From: Bacteroides sp.
GTDB lineage: Bacteria > Bacteroidota > Bacteroidia > Bacteroidales > Muribaculaceae
Length of the DNA stretch: 64,000 bases
NCBI GenBank assembly: GCA_014801585.1
Contig: JAAVDX010000024.1
Coordinates: forward strand, 1-64,000
Direction of reading: 5' to 3'
Shown: piece after piece, positions 18,465 to 27,040 of the stretch
Layout: every line of letters begins with the position of its first letter
Position numbering within the stretch: position 1 is the stretch's first letter
Translations under genes and position numbers: made by a program
The notes under the pieces: model-generated
The model's input: only the letters and a program-made list of their open reading frames with translations
Databases searched by the model: none
What the model was told of the DNA's origin: nothing

Positions 18465-19013
18465 CTATTGAAGCGGCAGTTCGTAGGCCGGAATAGAAAC
18501 GAGTTTAATGTGATAGACAAGGGTTGAGTAGGGTTTGATTGTTCCGTTGCCGGTCGACCCATAAGCGCTCATGTAAGGCATTATACAGGTGACGGAGTCT
18601 CCTACATGCATGTTAGTCACACAATTCCAGAATCCCGTAATATTCTGATTCGGACGAGTCTGATATATTGAATCTCCGTAGGTGGTGGAAGAATACGAGT
18701 CGCTTATTCGCGTGCCATCTATAGATTCGAGGTCATATTTCACTCTCACTACGGAATTCGACATCGGCCGAAGATTTTTCTCAGTCAGAGAGCGATCATT
18801 CTCCCACTTCACGAGAGTGAACGCATTCGGAGCCCAATCCGGGCTAAGACGCGTATATTTAAGAGTGCCGTCAGAGTTGCGCTCGTTCGCGGCATCGGCC
18901 ACAAACTTGGTGTTCTCTTGTTCCCAATCGGCATAACTGACTGTATCGTCATTGATACAGGAGGTTATGAAAAGAGTTGGGAGAGCCAGAAGAAGGAGGG
19001 ATGAATATCTCAT
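18465..19013 (-). CDS. FKBP-like peptidyl-prolyl isomerase lipoprotein
   Basis: A 182-residue lipoprotein with lipobox ITSC (Cys near residue 19). The C-terminal half has the FKBP pattern: VRVKYDLESIDGTRISDS, a central NMHVGDSVTCIMP and a closing YSTLVYHIKLVSI strand. It likely assists folding of extracytoplasmic proteins, but several active-site aromatics of FKBP enzymes are not obvious, so it may be a non-catalytic member. It lies downstream of lemA and upstream of the S9 peptidase on the same strand, with short gaps on each side. Confidence 0.78.
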   Translation of the reverse strand: MRYSSLLLLALPTLFITSCINDDTVSYADWEQENTKFVADAANERNSDGTLKYTRLSPDWAPNAFTLVKWENDRSLTEKNLRPMSNSVVRVKYDLESIDGTRISDSYSSTTYGDSIYQTRPNQNITGFWNCVTNMHVGDSVTCIMPYMSAYGSTGNGTIKPYSTLVYHIKLVSIPAYELPLQ

Positions 19014-19056
19014 TGAGCGTGGGGAGTAATAGGGGGGTAATAAGTTGGAATAGTAA

Positions 19057-19638
19057 TCAGAATTCTACGGTCGGAGCCTTTTCTGCGCCCTGTTCAGCTT
19101 TAAACTGTGGTTTAGGGTCGAAATTAAACCATCCGGCATATATATTTGTAGGGAATTTCTTAATCGCCGTGTTGTAAGCCATTACTTTTTCGGTATAGTT
19201 GCGACGTGCGATAGTGATTCGGTTTTCAGTCCCTTCAAGTTGAGCCTGGAGATTCATGAAATTTTCGTTAGCTTTCAGGTCAGGATAAGCCTCAGTCACA
19301 GCAAGGAGCGACTTAAGAGCCGACGAAAGGTCATTCTGCGCCTGCTGATATTTCTGAAGATTCTCTTCCGTAAGGTCATTGGCATCGATAGTGATTGAAG
19401 TAGCTTTGGCGCGGGCCTCTGTCACTTTCACCAGAGTCTGCTCCTCATGGTTGGAATAGCCTTTTACAGTATTGACCAGATTGGGAATCAGATCGGCGCG
19501 GCGTTGATATTGGTTTTCAACTTCCGCCCAGGCCTGATCAACCCCCTGCTGCTCCTCAACGAGAGAATTATAATTGCAGGAAGAGAGCGAGCCCATAGCA
19601 ATAATGGCTACGAAGGCATAAAGAAATTTCTTAAGCAT
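19057..19638 (-). CDS. lemA: LemA family protein
   Basis: A 193-residue protein with an N-terminal hydrophobic segment that also reads as a lipobox (LSSC, Cys20). The family core is WAEVENQYQRRADLIPNLVNTVKGY, followed by long amphipathic helices and the conserved closing NIYAGWFNF. LemA proteins are membrane-anchored helical proteins of unclear function, often next to TPM-domain genes. No TPM gene is next to this one. It begins 72 bases past the glyS stop codon, separated by a terminator. Confidence 0.93.
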   Translation of the reverse strand: MLKKFLYAFVAIIAMGSLSSCNYNSLVEEQQGVDQAWAEVENQYQRRADLIPNLVNTVKGYSNHEEQTLVKVTEARAKATSITIDANDLTEENLQKYQQAQNDLSSALKSLLAVTEAYPDLKANENFMNLQAQLEGTENRITIARRNYTEKVMAYNTAIKKFPTNIYAGWFNFDPKPQFKAEQGAEKAPTVEF

Positions 19639-19656
19639 GGCGTTACAAGTATTTGT

Positions 19657-19699
19657 TTTGTACCATTCATCCCGTCATCAACGGGATGAATGGTACAAA
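19657..19699 (-). terminator. Terminator after glyS
   Basis: Exact 19-bp arms (19657-19675 and 19681-19699) around a 5-base loop, placed just past the glyS stop codon. Confidence 0.75.
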
Positions 19700-19709
19700 G
19701 ATGTGTCTG

Positions 19710-21254
19710 TTAGAGAAGTTTCTTGAGCAGATTATTGAGATTGACCTTCTCTGCGAGAAGTTTCTCAAGGTCGGCGACTGCCACGCGCTCCTGCTCCATA
19801 GAGTCGCGATGACGAAGAGTTACCGTGTCATCTTCAAGAGTCTGATGGTCAACGGTGATACAATAGGGAGTACCGATTGCATCCTGACGGCGGTAGCGCT
19901 TGCCAATAGAGTCTTTTTCGTCGACCTGGCAGGTGAAGTCAAAGCGGAGCTTATGCTGAATTTCGCGAGCCTTTTCGGGCAGACCATCCTTCTTTACAAG
20001 AGGAAGTACTGCACACTTCACCGGAGCCAGAGCTGCAGGGAAGTGAAGCACAACGCGATGGTCGCCGTTGCCGAGATCCTGATCCTCATAGCAGGAGCAG
20101 AAGATGGAAAGGAACATGCGGTCCACGCCGATTGAGGTCTCAATCACGTAGGGAACATAACTCTGATTCAGTTCCGGATCAAAATACTGAATCTTCTTAC
20201 CCGAGAATTTCTCATGTTGAGAGAGATCGAAGTTGGTGCGGGAGTGGATACCCTCCACCTCCTTAAATCCGAAAGGCATAAGGAACTCGATATCCGTAGC
20301 AGCATTTGCGTAGTGTGCGAGTTTCTCATGGTCGTGGAAACGATACTTCTCATTGCCGAGTCCGAGAGCTTCGTGCCATTTCAGACGCGTCTGACGCCAG
20401 AAATCAAACCATTTAAGTTCCTCTCCGGGTCGAACGAAGAATTGCATCTCCATCTGCTCAAACTCACGCATACGGAAGATAAACTGGCGGGCCACAATTT
20501 CATTACGGAAAGCCTTACCGATCTGGGCAATACCGAAAGGAAGGCGCATCCGGCCGGTCTTCTGCACGTTAAGATAATTTACGAAGATACCCTGAGCCGT
20601 CTCCGGACGAAGGTAGACATCCATTGCACCATCGGCTGTCGAACCCATTTCAGTCTTAAACATGAGATTGAACTGGCGCACGTCAGTCCAGTTGCGAGTG
20701 CCGGAAATGGGGTCTACGATTTCATAATCGAGAATGATCTGCTTCAGGTCAGCGAGGTCGTTGGCATTCATAGCCTCAGAGAAACGCTCGTGAAGTTCAT
20801 TGCGTTTTTTGAGGTTTTCGAGCACACGCGGATTCGTCTGGCGGAACATCTCCTCATCGAAAGACTCGCCGAAACGCTTCTTAGCCTTCGCTACCTCCTT
20901 ATTGATTTTATCATCGAATTTCGCGATCTCATCCTCAATAAGGACGTCAGCGCGATAGCGCTTCTTGGAATCCTTATTGTCGATCAAAGGATCGTTAAAC
21001 GCATCTACGTGGCCCGAAGCCTTCCATATGGTGGGATGCATGAAGATAGCGGAGTCGATTCCGACTATGTTATCGTGAAGCATTGTCATCGCCTCCCACC
21101 AATAACGCTTGATGTTGTTCTTGAGTTCTACGCCGTTCTGCCCGTAATCATAGACTGCAGAGAGACCATCATAGATTTCAGAGGATTGGAACACAAACCC
21201 ATACTCTTTTGCATGAGCGATTATTGTCTTGAAGATATCTTCTTGCTTTGCCAT
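19710..21254 (-). CDS. glyS: Glycyl-tRNA synthetase, single-chain dimer type
   Basis: Class II synthetase that charges tRNA-Gly. This is the alpha2 form of about 500 residues, not the alpha2beta2 form. Family segments include GFVFQSSEIYDGL near the N-terminus, LRPETAQGIFVNY (motif 2 region), FRNEIVARQFIFRMREFEQMEM and PYVIETSIGVDRMFL (motif 3). The C-terminal anticodon-binding domain contains PLVKKDGLPEKAREI. A promoter with consensus spacing lies about 25 bases upstream of the ATG. Confidence 0.97.
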   Translation of the reverse strand: MAKQEDIFKTIIAHAKEYGFVFQSSEIYDGLSAVYDYGQNGVELKNNIKRYWWEAMTMLHDNIVGIDSAIFMHPTIWKASGHVDAFNDPLIDNKDSKKRYRADVLIEDEIAKFDDKINKEVAKAKKRFGESFDEEMFRQTNPRVLENLKKRNELHERFSEAMNANDLADLKQIILDYEIVDPISGTRNWTDVRQFNLMFKTEMGSTADGAMDVYLRPETAQGIFVNYLNVQKTGRMRLPFGIAQIGKAFRNEIVARQFIFRMREFEQMEMQFFVRPGEELKWFDFWRQTRLKWHEALGLGNEKYRFHDHEKLAHYANAATDIEFLMPFGFKEVEGIHSRTNFDLSQHEKFSGKKIQYFDPELNQSYVPYVIETSIGVDRMFLSIFCSCYEDQDLGNGDHRVVLHFPAALAPVKCAVLPLVKKDGLPEKAREIQHKLRFDFTCQVDEKDSIGKRYRRQDAIGTPYCITVDHQTLEDDTVTLRHRDSMEQERVAVADLEKLLAEKVNLNNLLKKLL

Positions 21255-21278
21255 TTTTATTTAAGATTTATTAGATGG

Positions 21279-21309
21279 CAAAGTTACTCAATTTGCGCGA
21301 AACAGGCAA
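21279..21309 (-). promoter_or_regulatory. glyS promoter (TTG-N20-TAACTTTG, minus strand)
   Basis: Minus-strand TAACTTTG at 21279-21286 and TTG at 21307-21309, spaced by 20 bases, just upstream of the glyS start. Confidence 0.65.
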
Positions 21310-21325
21310 ATCTATGGTTAATTTT

Positions 21326-21862
21326 TTAGAGATTGAAATAGTAGGTGCCTGTTGAGAGGACGGTATAAAAGTCGTAGGTATTGCCGCGGAGATAGTAGGA
21401 CGTATTATAGGCCGGTTGGTCAACGCCTCGGTTCCAGAAGTCGGTCCATGGGTTCCAGGCATTGATGACAGTCACGTTATATTGGCCGCCCATCCAGTTA
21501 TAGGCCACGGTCATAGGAATAGTTCGCCAGATGCCCTGTGCGTCATAGCCCACTCCGACTACGTTCGTAGTGCCGGAATTACTCCAACCCGGCGAATACG
21601 GGCTGACATTGACGATAATTGAGGGGGAAGACTGCCAGCCTCCACCCCAGGGACCGCCCCAACCCGCTCCGGGACCCGGACCGTAATTGGGTTGATAACC
21701 GCCTCCCGAGCCCGGAGCAGGTGCTGACGTCCCTCCGAACCCTCCGCCACCTCCGGGTCGAAATCCCCCTCCCGAACCCGGAGCGGGTGCCGACGACTGG
21801 GCCAGAGCGGAAGCGCCGGCAAAAAGAATTGATAAGGCAAGAGTCCATATACGCGATTTCAT
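21326..21862 (-). CDS. Secreted Gly/Pro-rich protein with repeats
   Basis: A 178-residue protein with a signal peptide (to about ALAQS, residue 22). Residues about 23-75 are a low-complexity region in which the unit SAPAPGSGGG occurs twice, joined by runs of Gly, Pro, Trp and Tyr. The C-terminal half (IIVNVSPYSPGWS to the end) is a compact, aromatic-rich segment with no family I recognise. The Gly/Pro stretch suggests a flexible surface or periplasmic spacer. It lies between a TonB-dependent receptor and glyS on the same strand, behind the receptor's terminator. Confidence 0.7.
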   Translation of the reverse strand: MKSRIWTLALSILFAGASALAQSSAPAPGSGGGFRPGGGGGFGGTSAPAPGSGGGYQPNYGPGPGAGWGGPWGGGWQSSPSIIVNVSPYSPGWSNSGTTNVVGVGYDAQGIWRTIPMTVAYNWMGGQYNVTVINAWNPWTDFWNRGVDQPAYNTSYYLRGNTYDFYTVLSTGTYYFNL

Positions 21863-21901
21863 AACATTCAGATTTTAATTATACTTACTATTTATTAAAC
21901 A

Positions 21902-21936
21902 CAAATCGCAGACGATGGTTTATCGCCTGCGATTTG
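21902..21936 (-). terminator. Terminator after the TonB-dependent receptor
   Basis: Arms 21902-21916 and 21922-21936 pair over 15 positions with one A/C mismatch. A second, outer pair (attcagatt near 21868, aatctgaat near 21939) flanks it. Confidence 0.6.
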
Positions 21937-21979
21937 GAATCTGAATGCTTCAACTTACTTTTGGGGCTAACTTTGGATA

Positions 21980-24436
21980 TTACATATCCATGTCGCCGTA
22001 GCCCGACTGATCCATCGGCTCTGCATCCTGACGATTGCGGTCGCCTCCCTTAGATCGCATATTGCCGAAGGAGTATTTAATAGTCAGCTGAACGGTGCGT
22101 CCACCGCGCCAGCGTTTATTCTCCTGAGTATATCCGATACCGTCAACCGTATTACGGAATTTACGAGAATCGAAGAGGTCTCTACAGTTGAGCGAGAAAC
22201 TCCAGTTGCCAAGATTCTTCCTCAGACCCGCATCAACATTCCAGGCACCCTGACGCGAACCCTGTGCTGTCAGCATCGACGATCCATATCGGCCTGAAGC
22301 CTGAAACGACATGCTCCAGGGGAGTTTAACGCTTGCCATGATTCGAGCATCCCAGGCAAATGAATTACGAGCCTTTCCACTGAGCGGGAAGGAGACACCC
22401 TCTTCATTTACAAAGTTAAGATTCCAGGCTGAGATATGGTTATTGTAGAGATTTACGGTAGTGGTAAGATCAAGTATACGGAAGAGATTGTTCTTAGCCA
22501 CGATTTCCACACCTGAATTCATGTTATGAGTGACATTATCCCATGAGGAATACATCACGTTGCCGTCGAGATAAGAGATGCGATCCATCACGTTGCTGTT
22601 CTGTCGAAGATAGGCAGAGATGGAGATCATATGCTGAGTCCACGACTTAATATAATTCAGCTCGAAAGAGTTGGAATATTCCGGTTCGAGTTCGGGATTA
22701 CCATAAGAAATGTTTGCCGGGTCAGATATGTCGCGGAATGAGTTGAGCTGGCCTCCCCATGGCCGACGGATACGACGGGTATAATTGATCTGCACCTCAT
22801 TGTCGTGGGGGAGTGAATAGCTCAGGAAGGCAGAGGGAAAGAGCGCAAAGTTGTTTTTCTTATACCAGTCGGTCTGATCCGGCAGCTGGCCATAGGCAAG
22901 TGATTTAGTGGAAATCTGCCAGGCCTCCCCGCGCAGTCCGGCCGAGAAACTGAATTTCTTGACTCTTCCGCCCAGAGTGAAGTAAAGGGCGGAGACGTTG
23001 TTGTTGTAGATGAATCGGTTGTATAGTTCCGGCGTGATAGCCTGAGTCTCGTTGGTCTCTCCCTGATAGGTAGTGACGGGGGTATTCTCATGGCTGTATT
23101 GACCCTGATAACCGGCTTCGAGCTTCAGCCAGTCTACCAATTGCTTAGAATAATCGACCTTTGCCTCCCATGAGTTGGAATTGATGCTTTGATACTGGGT
23201 GCGGAAGAGGTCATAGGGATTGACCAAAGGATCGTCAAAAGTATGATTCTCGTGATACCATCTATGGTTAGGACCTCCCCAACGGTTAAACGCTACCATC
23301 ATATCGAGCGTATGATTCTTACTCCATTCGCGTTTGTAGCCCCATTCTACGTGTGCTCCGCGTGTGTCTGACTTATTGGTGGAAAGGTCAGAGTTAGTAG
23401 CCCATTGATTGGGAAGGTTGCTGATATATTCCGTGTCGGAATTGCCCCAGCGATGCCCCAGCATTCCGAATGCGTTCAGATAGAACTGGTCTTTATCCGT
23501 GAGATGATAAGTGGCGCCGGCCCGTAGGAATAGATTGTTGCCGTGGTTGTGGCTGATACCGTCAGAATTCAGGAAAGTCCCGTCGTCGTAGGAGCGTTTG
23601 CTTTCCGAACCTCCCTGATTATGACGCATGCGGAATCCGATACTTCCGTAGGCTTCCCATTTGGAAGAGTTATAGTTGATGCTGAATCCTGCATTTCCAC
23701 CTCCGCGGGAATTTGCACCCAATTCTGCCGAACCGAAATATCCGCCGCGACGATCCTTCTTCAAAACGATATTGATGATGCCTGAAGTTCCTTCGGGGCT
23801 ATATTTTGCAGAAGGGTTGGTGATGACCTCGATACTCTCGATAGTTTCACCGGGAATCTGCTCGAGAATCTGAGCGCGATTGTCGGCTGTCAGACCGGAA
23901 TCTTTGCCATTGATCCAGATTGTGACGGATGAGTTGCCTCGCAGCGATACTTCTCCATCCTGGTCAACCTCTACGGAAGGGATCGATTCCAGCAGTTCGG
24001 AAGCCGACTGACCGGCTGCCGCAATGTTAGAATCGACCTGAAAGACCTTCTTGTCCAATTCGAAACGCATCTGCGAACGAACGCCCTCTACGACCACCTC
24101 CTGAAGCACCTTTGTGTCGTCGGCGAGTTTAATCGCTCCGACGCTTACATTGCTGCCTGCAATCTTTACCGGACGCTCCTGATCGATACATCCTACTGAC
24201 GATACTTTAAGAATATAACTGCCATCCTTTACTTTGGGAAGCGTAAATTTACCGTCGAGATCGGATTCAGTGCCGATTCCGAGAGATTTGCCTTTAGAGT
24301 CGAGGAGAACGACAGTTGCGAAATCCAGGGGAGAGCCATCGGTCTTGTTGACGACCTGACCTGAAATTACTCCGTCGGCCAATGCGGCCAAGGGAGAGAT
24401 CATGGCTAATACTGCCAATAGATTTTTTGCCTGCAC
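21980..24436 (-). CDS. TonB-dependent outer-membrane receptor with CarboxypepD-like domain
   Basis: An 818-residue protein with a signal peptide (PLAALADG near residue 22) and an N-terminal carboxypeptidase-regulatory-like beta domain (ISGQVVNKTDGSPLDFATV). A plug domain around residues 115-225 contains IPSVEVDQDGEVSLRGN and IEVITNPSAKYSPEGTSGIINI. The rest is a large beta-barrel of the OMP_b-brl_3 kind. No SusD partner lies nearby, so it is probably not a classic glycan-uptake SusC. The barrel ends near IKYSFGN, after which a Gly/Asp/Met-rich tail of about 25 residues extends past the usual terminal strand. The transported substrate is unknown. Confidence 0.9.
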   Translation of the reverse strand: MQAKNLLAVLAMISPLAALADGVISGQVVNKTDGSPLDFATVVLLDSKGKSLGIGTESDLDGKFTLPKVKDGSYILKVSSVGCIDQERPVKIAGSNVSVGAIKLADDTKVLQEVVVEGVRSQMRFELDKKVFQVDSNIAAAGQSASELLESIPSVEVDQDGEVSLRGNSSVTIWINGKDSGLTADNRAQILEQIPGETIESIEVITNPSAKYSPEGTSGIINIVLKKDRRGGYFGSAELGANSRGGGNAGFSINYNSSKWEAYGSIGFRMRHNQGGSESKRSYDDGTFLNSDGISHNHGNNLFLRAGATYHLTDKDQFYLNAFGMLGHRWGNSDTEYISNLPNQWATNSDLSTNKSDTRGAHVEWGYKREWSKNHTLDMMVAFNRWGGPNHRWYHENHTFDDPLVNPYDLFRTQYQSINSNSWEAKVDYSKQLVDWLKLEAGYQGQYSHENTPVTTYQGETNETQAITPELYNRFIYNNNVSALYFTLGGRVKKFSFSAGLRGEAWQISTKSLAYGQLPDQTDWYKKNNFALFPSAFLSYSLPHDNEVQINYTRRIRRPWGGQLNSFRDISDPANISYGNPELEPEYSNSFELNYIKSWTQHMISISAYLRQNSNVMDRISYLDGNVMYSSWDNVTHNMNSGVEIVAKNNLFRILDLTTTVNLYNNHISAWNLNFVNEEGVSFPLSGKARNSFAWDARIMASVKLPWSMSFQASGRYGSSMLTAQGSRQGAWNVDAGLRKNLGNWSFSLNCRDLFDSRKFRNTVDGIGYTQENKRWRGGRTVQLTIKYSFGNMRSKGGDRNRQDAEPMDQSGYGDMDM

Positions 24437-24544
24437 GATGTTTTGTTGTTATAATGGAATGTAAAATATTGGTGAAAACCAAAGATTATGATAGGTGGAA
24501 TCTTAAAAGGTTTAAGGTTTGAAAGAGAAATTTTACCAAAAAAT

Positions 24545-24574
24545 TTGACAAAATCTAAAAAAGTATTAAATTCG
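24545..24574 (+). promoter_or_regulatory. Candidate promoter of the OPT transporter gene
   Basis: TTG at 24545-24547 and TAAATTCG (one mismatch to TAnnTTTG) at 24567-24574, spaced by 19. The leader to the ATG is about 95 bases. Confidence 0.45.
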
Positions 24575-24675
24575 CATAGTTTCCCGAAGTAGTTACTATT
24601 CGGGCAACCCCGGAATCTCATAAGCCGGGATTCTGTGTTGAGAGAGAAATTTAAAAACTAATCTAACTTATAAAA

Positions 24676-26637
24676 ATGAAAGAACAAGAAGAAATCATGA
24701 CTCCTACGGGCTTGCCGGAAAATGCCTTCCGCGAACTCGGAAAGGACGAGGAATATCGTCCCGTCATGGAGCCGGCCCACGACCAGAAGGAGGTGACTCC
24801 CTATAGCGTCACGATGGGCCTTGTGATGGCGATTATCTTCTCGGCCGCGGCAGCTTACCTCGGCCTGAAGGTAGGTCAGGTGTTTGAGGCGGCGATTCCG
24901 ATTGCGATTATCGCTGTAGGTCTTTCCGGGGCTCTCGGCAAGAAGAACGCTCTCGGTCAGAATGTAATAATTCAGTCGATCGGTTCGTGTTCGGGCGTGA
25001 TTGTCGCAGGTGCGATTTTCACACTCCCCGCGCTCTTTATCCTCCAGGATACGTATCCCGATATCGTAGTGAATTTCTATCAGATATTCCTCAGCTCTTT
25101 GCTTGGCGGTATTCTCGGTATTCTTTTCTTTATCCCTTTCCGTAAATATTTCGTAAAGGATATGCATGGCAAATATCCCTTCCCGGAGGCCACGGCTACT
25201 ACGCAGGTGCTTGTATCGTCGGTCAATCAGGGAAAAGAGGGGGATGGTCAGGCAAAGACTCTTATCGCAGCTTCACTTATCGGCGGTATCTACGACTACA
25301 TTGTGGCAACCTTCGGCTGGTGGGCTGAGACGGTGACATCCACAGCTTCTTCCGTGGGAACTGCAGTAGTGGAAAAGACTAAACTCGTTCTCAGCTGCAA
25401 CACCGGTGCGGCTCTTCTCGGTCTCGGCTACATTGTAGGCCTTAAATATGCTTTTGTGATCTTTGCCGGCTCCATCTTCGTATGGTGGATAATTATTCCC
25501 CTCATGGGTACATACGGATCGCCTGAAATGCTTGCAATGGATCCCGACCTTATCTTCAAGGATTATGCGCGAATGATAGGTATCGGTGGTATAGCAATGG
25601 CAGGCGTAATCGGTATCATCAAATCATGGCCCATCATCGTGCAGGCCGTCGGTCTTGCAGGTCGCGAACTGAAGGGTAAATCCACTACTGCGAAGGAAGT
25701 ACGCTGGCAGATGGATATCTCCATGAAGCACATCGTATTCTTCACGGCTATTGCCTTGGTTGCCGTGTTGCTTTTCTTCTGGTTTGGAGTAATCAGCACT
25801 CTCTGGCAGGCTATCGTAGCATGGCTGGTGGTAGTGGTAATCGCATTCCTCTTCACTACTGTTGCAGCGAATGCCATTGCAATTGTCGGTTCCAACCCCG
25901 TATCGGGCATGACTCTGATGACTCTTATCATTGCCTCTGCAATCTTCGTCGGCATCGGTCTGAAGGGCACGAGCGGTATTGTCGCTTCGATGGTGATCGG
26001 TGGAGTTGTCTGCACAGCTCTTTCAATGGCCGGCGGCTTTGTTACTGACCTAAAGATTGGTTACTGGCTTGGTTCGACTCCTAAAAAGCAGGAATCCTGG
26101 AAATTCCTCGGCACACTCGTATCGGCTGCTACGGTTGGTGGTGTGATCATGGTGCTCAATCAGGTCTATGGTTTCTCGGGAGAGAACGCTCTTGTAGCTC
26201 CGCAGGCCAATGCTATGGCTAAAGTTATCGAACCCTTAATGATGGGTGGTGACACTCCCTGGATTCTCTACATGGTAGGAGCGATTCTGGCAGCTATCCT
26301 CAACTGGCTCGGGGTCCCCGCCCTCGCTTTCTGCCTGGGTATGTTCATCCCCCTGTCGTTGAATACTCCGATGCTCGTAGGTGGAGCGGTAGCCTACTTC
26401 GTAAGCAACTCTTCAAAGGATAAGGCACTCTGCGACAAGCGTCGCGACCGTGGTACGCTTATCTCCTCCGGACTTATCGCCGGCGGTGCGCTCTTCGGAG
26501 TGTTCGCAGCCATCACCCGTTTCGCAGGCTACGAATATGTAAATCCCCTCAGCGAAGGCACAACACAGATTCTCGGTTGCGCAGCCTATGCACTCCTCAT
26601 CTGCTACCTCATCTGGGATTCCAAACGCGCAAAATAA
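24676..26637 (+). CDS. OPT family oligopeptide transporter
   Basis: A 653-residue inner-membrane carrier with about 14 hydrophobic segments, the size of bacterial OPT proteins that import small peptides or metal chelates by proton symport. Visible family features are SVTMGLVMAIIFSAAAAYLGLKVGQ in the first membrane segment, KYPFPEATATTQVLVS, and an ALAFCLGMFIPLSLNTPMLVG segment near the C-terminus. The ATG chosen precedes a short polar N-terminus. A long non-coding stretch of about 400 bases follows. Confidence 0.95.
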   Translation: MKEQEEIMTPTGLPENAFRELGKDEEYRPVMEPAHDQKEVTPYSVTMGLVMAIIFSAAAAYLGLKVGQVFEAAIPIAIIAVGLSGALGKKNALGQNVIIQSIGSCSGVIVAGAIFTLPALFILQDTYPDIVVNFYQIFLSSLLGGILGILFFIPFRKYFVKDMHGKYPFPEATATTQVLVSSVNQGKEGDGQAKTLIAASLIGGIYDYIVATFGWWAETVTSTASSVGTAVVEKTKLVLSCNTGAALLGLGYIVGLKYAFVIFAGSIFVWWIIIPLMGTYGSPEMLAMDPDLIFKDYARMIGIGGIAMAGVIGIIKSWPIIVQAVGLAGRELKGKSTTAKEVRWQMDISMKHIVFFTAIALVAVLLFFWFGVISTLWQAIVAWLVVVVIAFLFTTVAANAIAIVGSNPVSGMTLMTLIIASAIFVGIGLKGTSGIVASMVIGGVVCTALSMAGGFVTDLKIGYWLGSTPKKQESWKFLGTLVSAATVGGVIMVLNQVYGFSGENALVAPQANAMAKVIEPLMMGGDTPWILYMVGAILAAILNWLGVPALAFCLGMFIPLSLNTPMLVGGAVAYFVSNSSKDKALCDKRRDRGTLISSGLIAGGALFGVFAAITRFAGYEYVNPLSEGTTQILGCAAYALLICYLIWDSKRAK

Positions 26638-26644
26638 ACTGAGA

Positions 26645-26681
26645 CAATCGACGATCACTCCCAAGAAGATATCGACGATTG
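26645..26681 (+). terminator. Possible terminator after the OPT transporter
   Basis: CAATCGaCGAT (26645-26655) pairs with 26671-26681 with one A/A mismatch, eight bases past the stop codon. No T-run follows, so the role is uncertain. Confidence 0.35.
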
Positions 26682-26959
26682 CAGCGACATATATATAAGG
26701 ACGTGCCTTTGACACGTGCAAAAGTGTGAGCCAAGACAACAGACTCCGCGTGCACGTTTCAAAGGCGCGTACTATATAGAGGGATCACTATACTCTTGAA
26801 AAAATTTTTAGGATGAATGAACCTTCCTCCTGAAGAAGCGTTATAAATACAGAAAGATGATAAGAACGGCTGCTGAAAAGAAGTAGCATTCGTTAATCAG
26901 AGCCGTTCAATGATTCATGATGTTAGGTTAGTTAGAAATGTATTTATGGAAAACAGAAA

Positions 26960-26997
26960 CTATCGGTTCCTTGTGAAAGGAATCGATAGCTTTTTTT
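26960..26997 (+). terminator. Strong intrinsic terminator
   Basis: A 13-bp stem (26960-26972 / 26977-26989, one G-T wobble) with a 4-base loop is followed by seven T. It is about 320 bases past the OPT stop, which suggests a long 3' UTR or a separate small RNA. Confidence 0.8.
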
Positions 26998-27040
26998 ATT
27001 AATTCGTTAAAAGATAGTGTTTGGATTATTAGAGAGAGGC

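Larger units (their letters stand above)
26638..27040 (+). other. Non-coding stretch with several RNA-like hairpins
   Basis: No protein gene is seen in these 403 bases. In order: an 11-bp hairpin with one mismatch (26645-26655 / 26671-26681); a 20-bp stem with one wobble and one mismatch (26701-26720 / 26751-26770) closing a 30-base loop, with AT-rich flanks that extend the pairing; an 8-bp stem (26864-26871 / 26901-26908); and an intrinsic terminator (26960-26997). The first hairpin may end the OPT transcript. The later elements look like a separate small RNA ending at the terminator. I do not recognise an RNA family and see no housekeeping promoter in front. Confidence 0.45.

Noticed and set aside
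20214-21329. 371-residue open frame on the plus strand
   Set aside because: It is antisense to glyS, whose identity is certain; the translated sequence has no recognisable motif.
24658-25167. 169-residue frame on the minus strand starting near the OPT gene
   Set aside because: Antisense to the OPT coding region; highly charged shadow with no promoter.
26638-27040. tmRNA, RNase P RNA, signal-recognition-particle RNA or tRNA in the non-coding stretch
   Set aside because: None of their conserved signatures (T-loop with CCA end, the conserved RNase P core, the SRP tetraloop helix) could be found.
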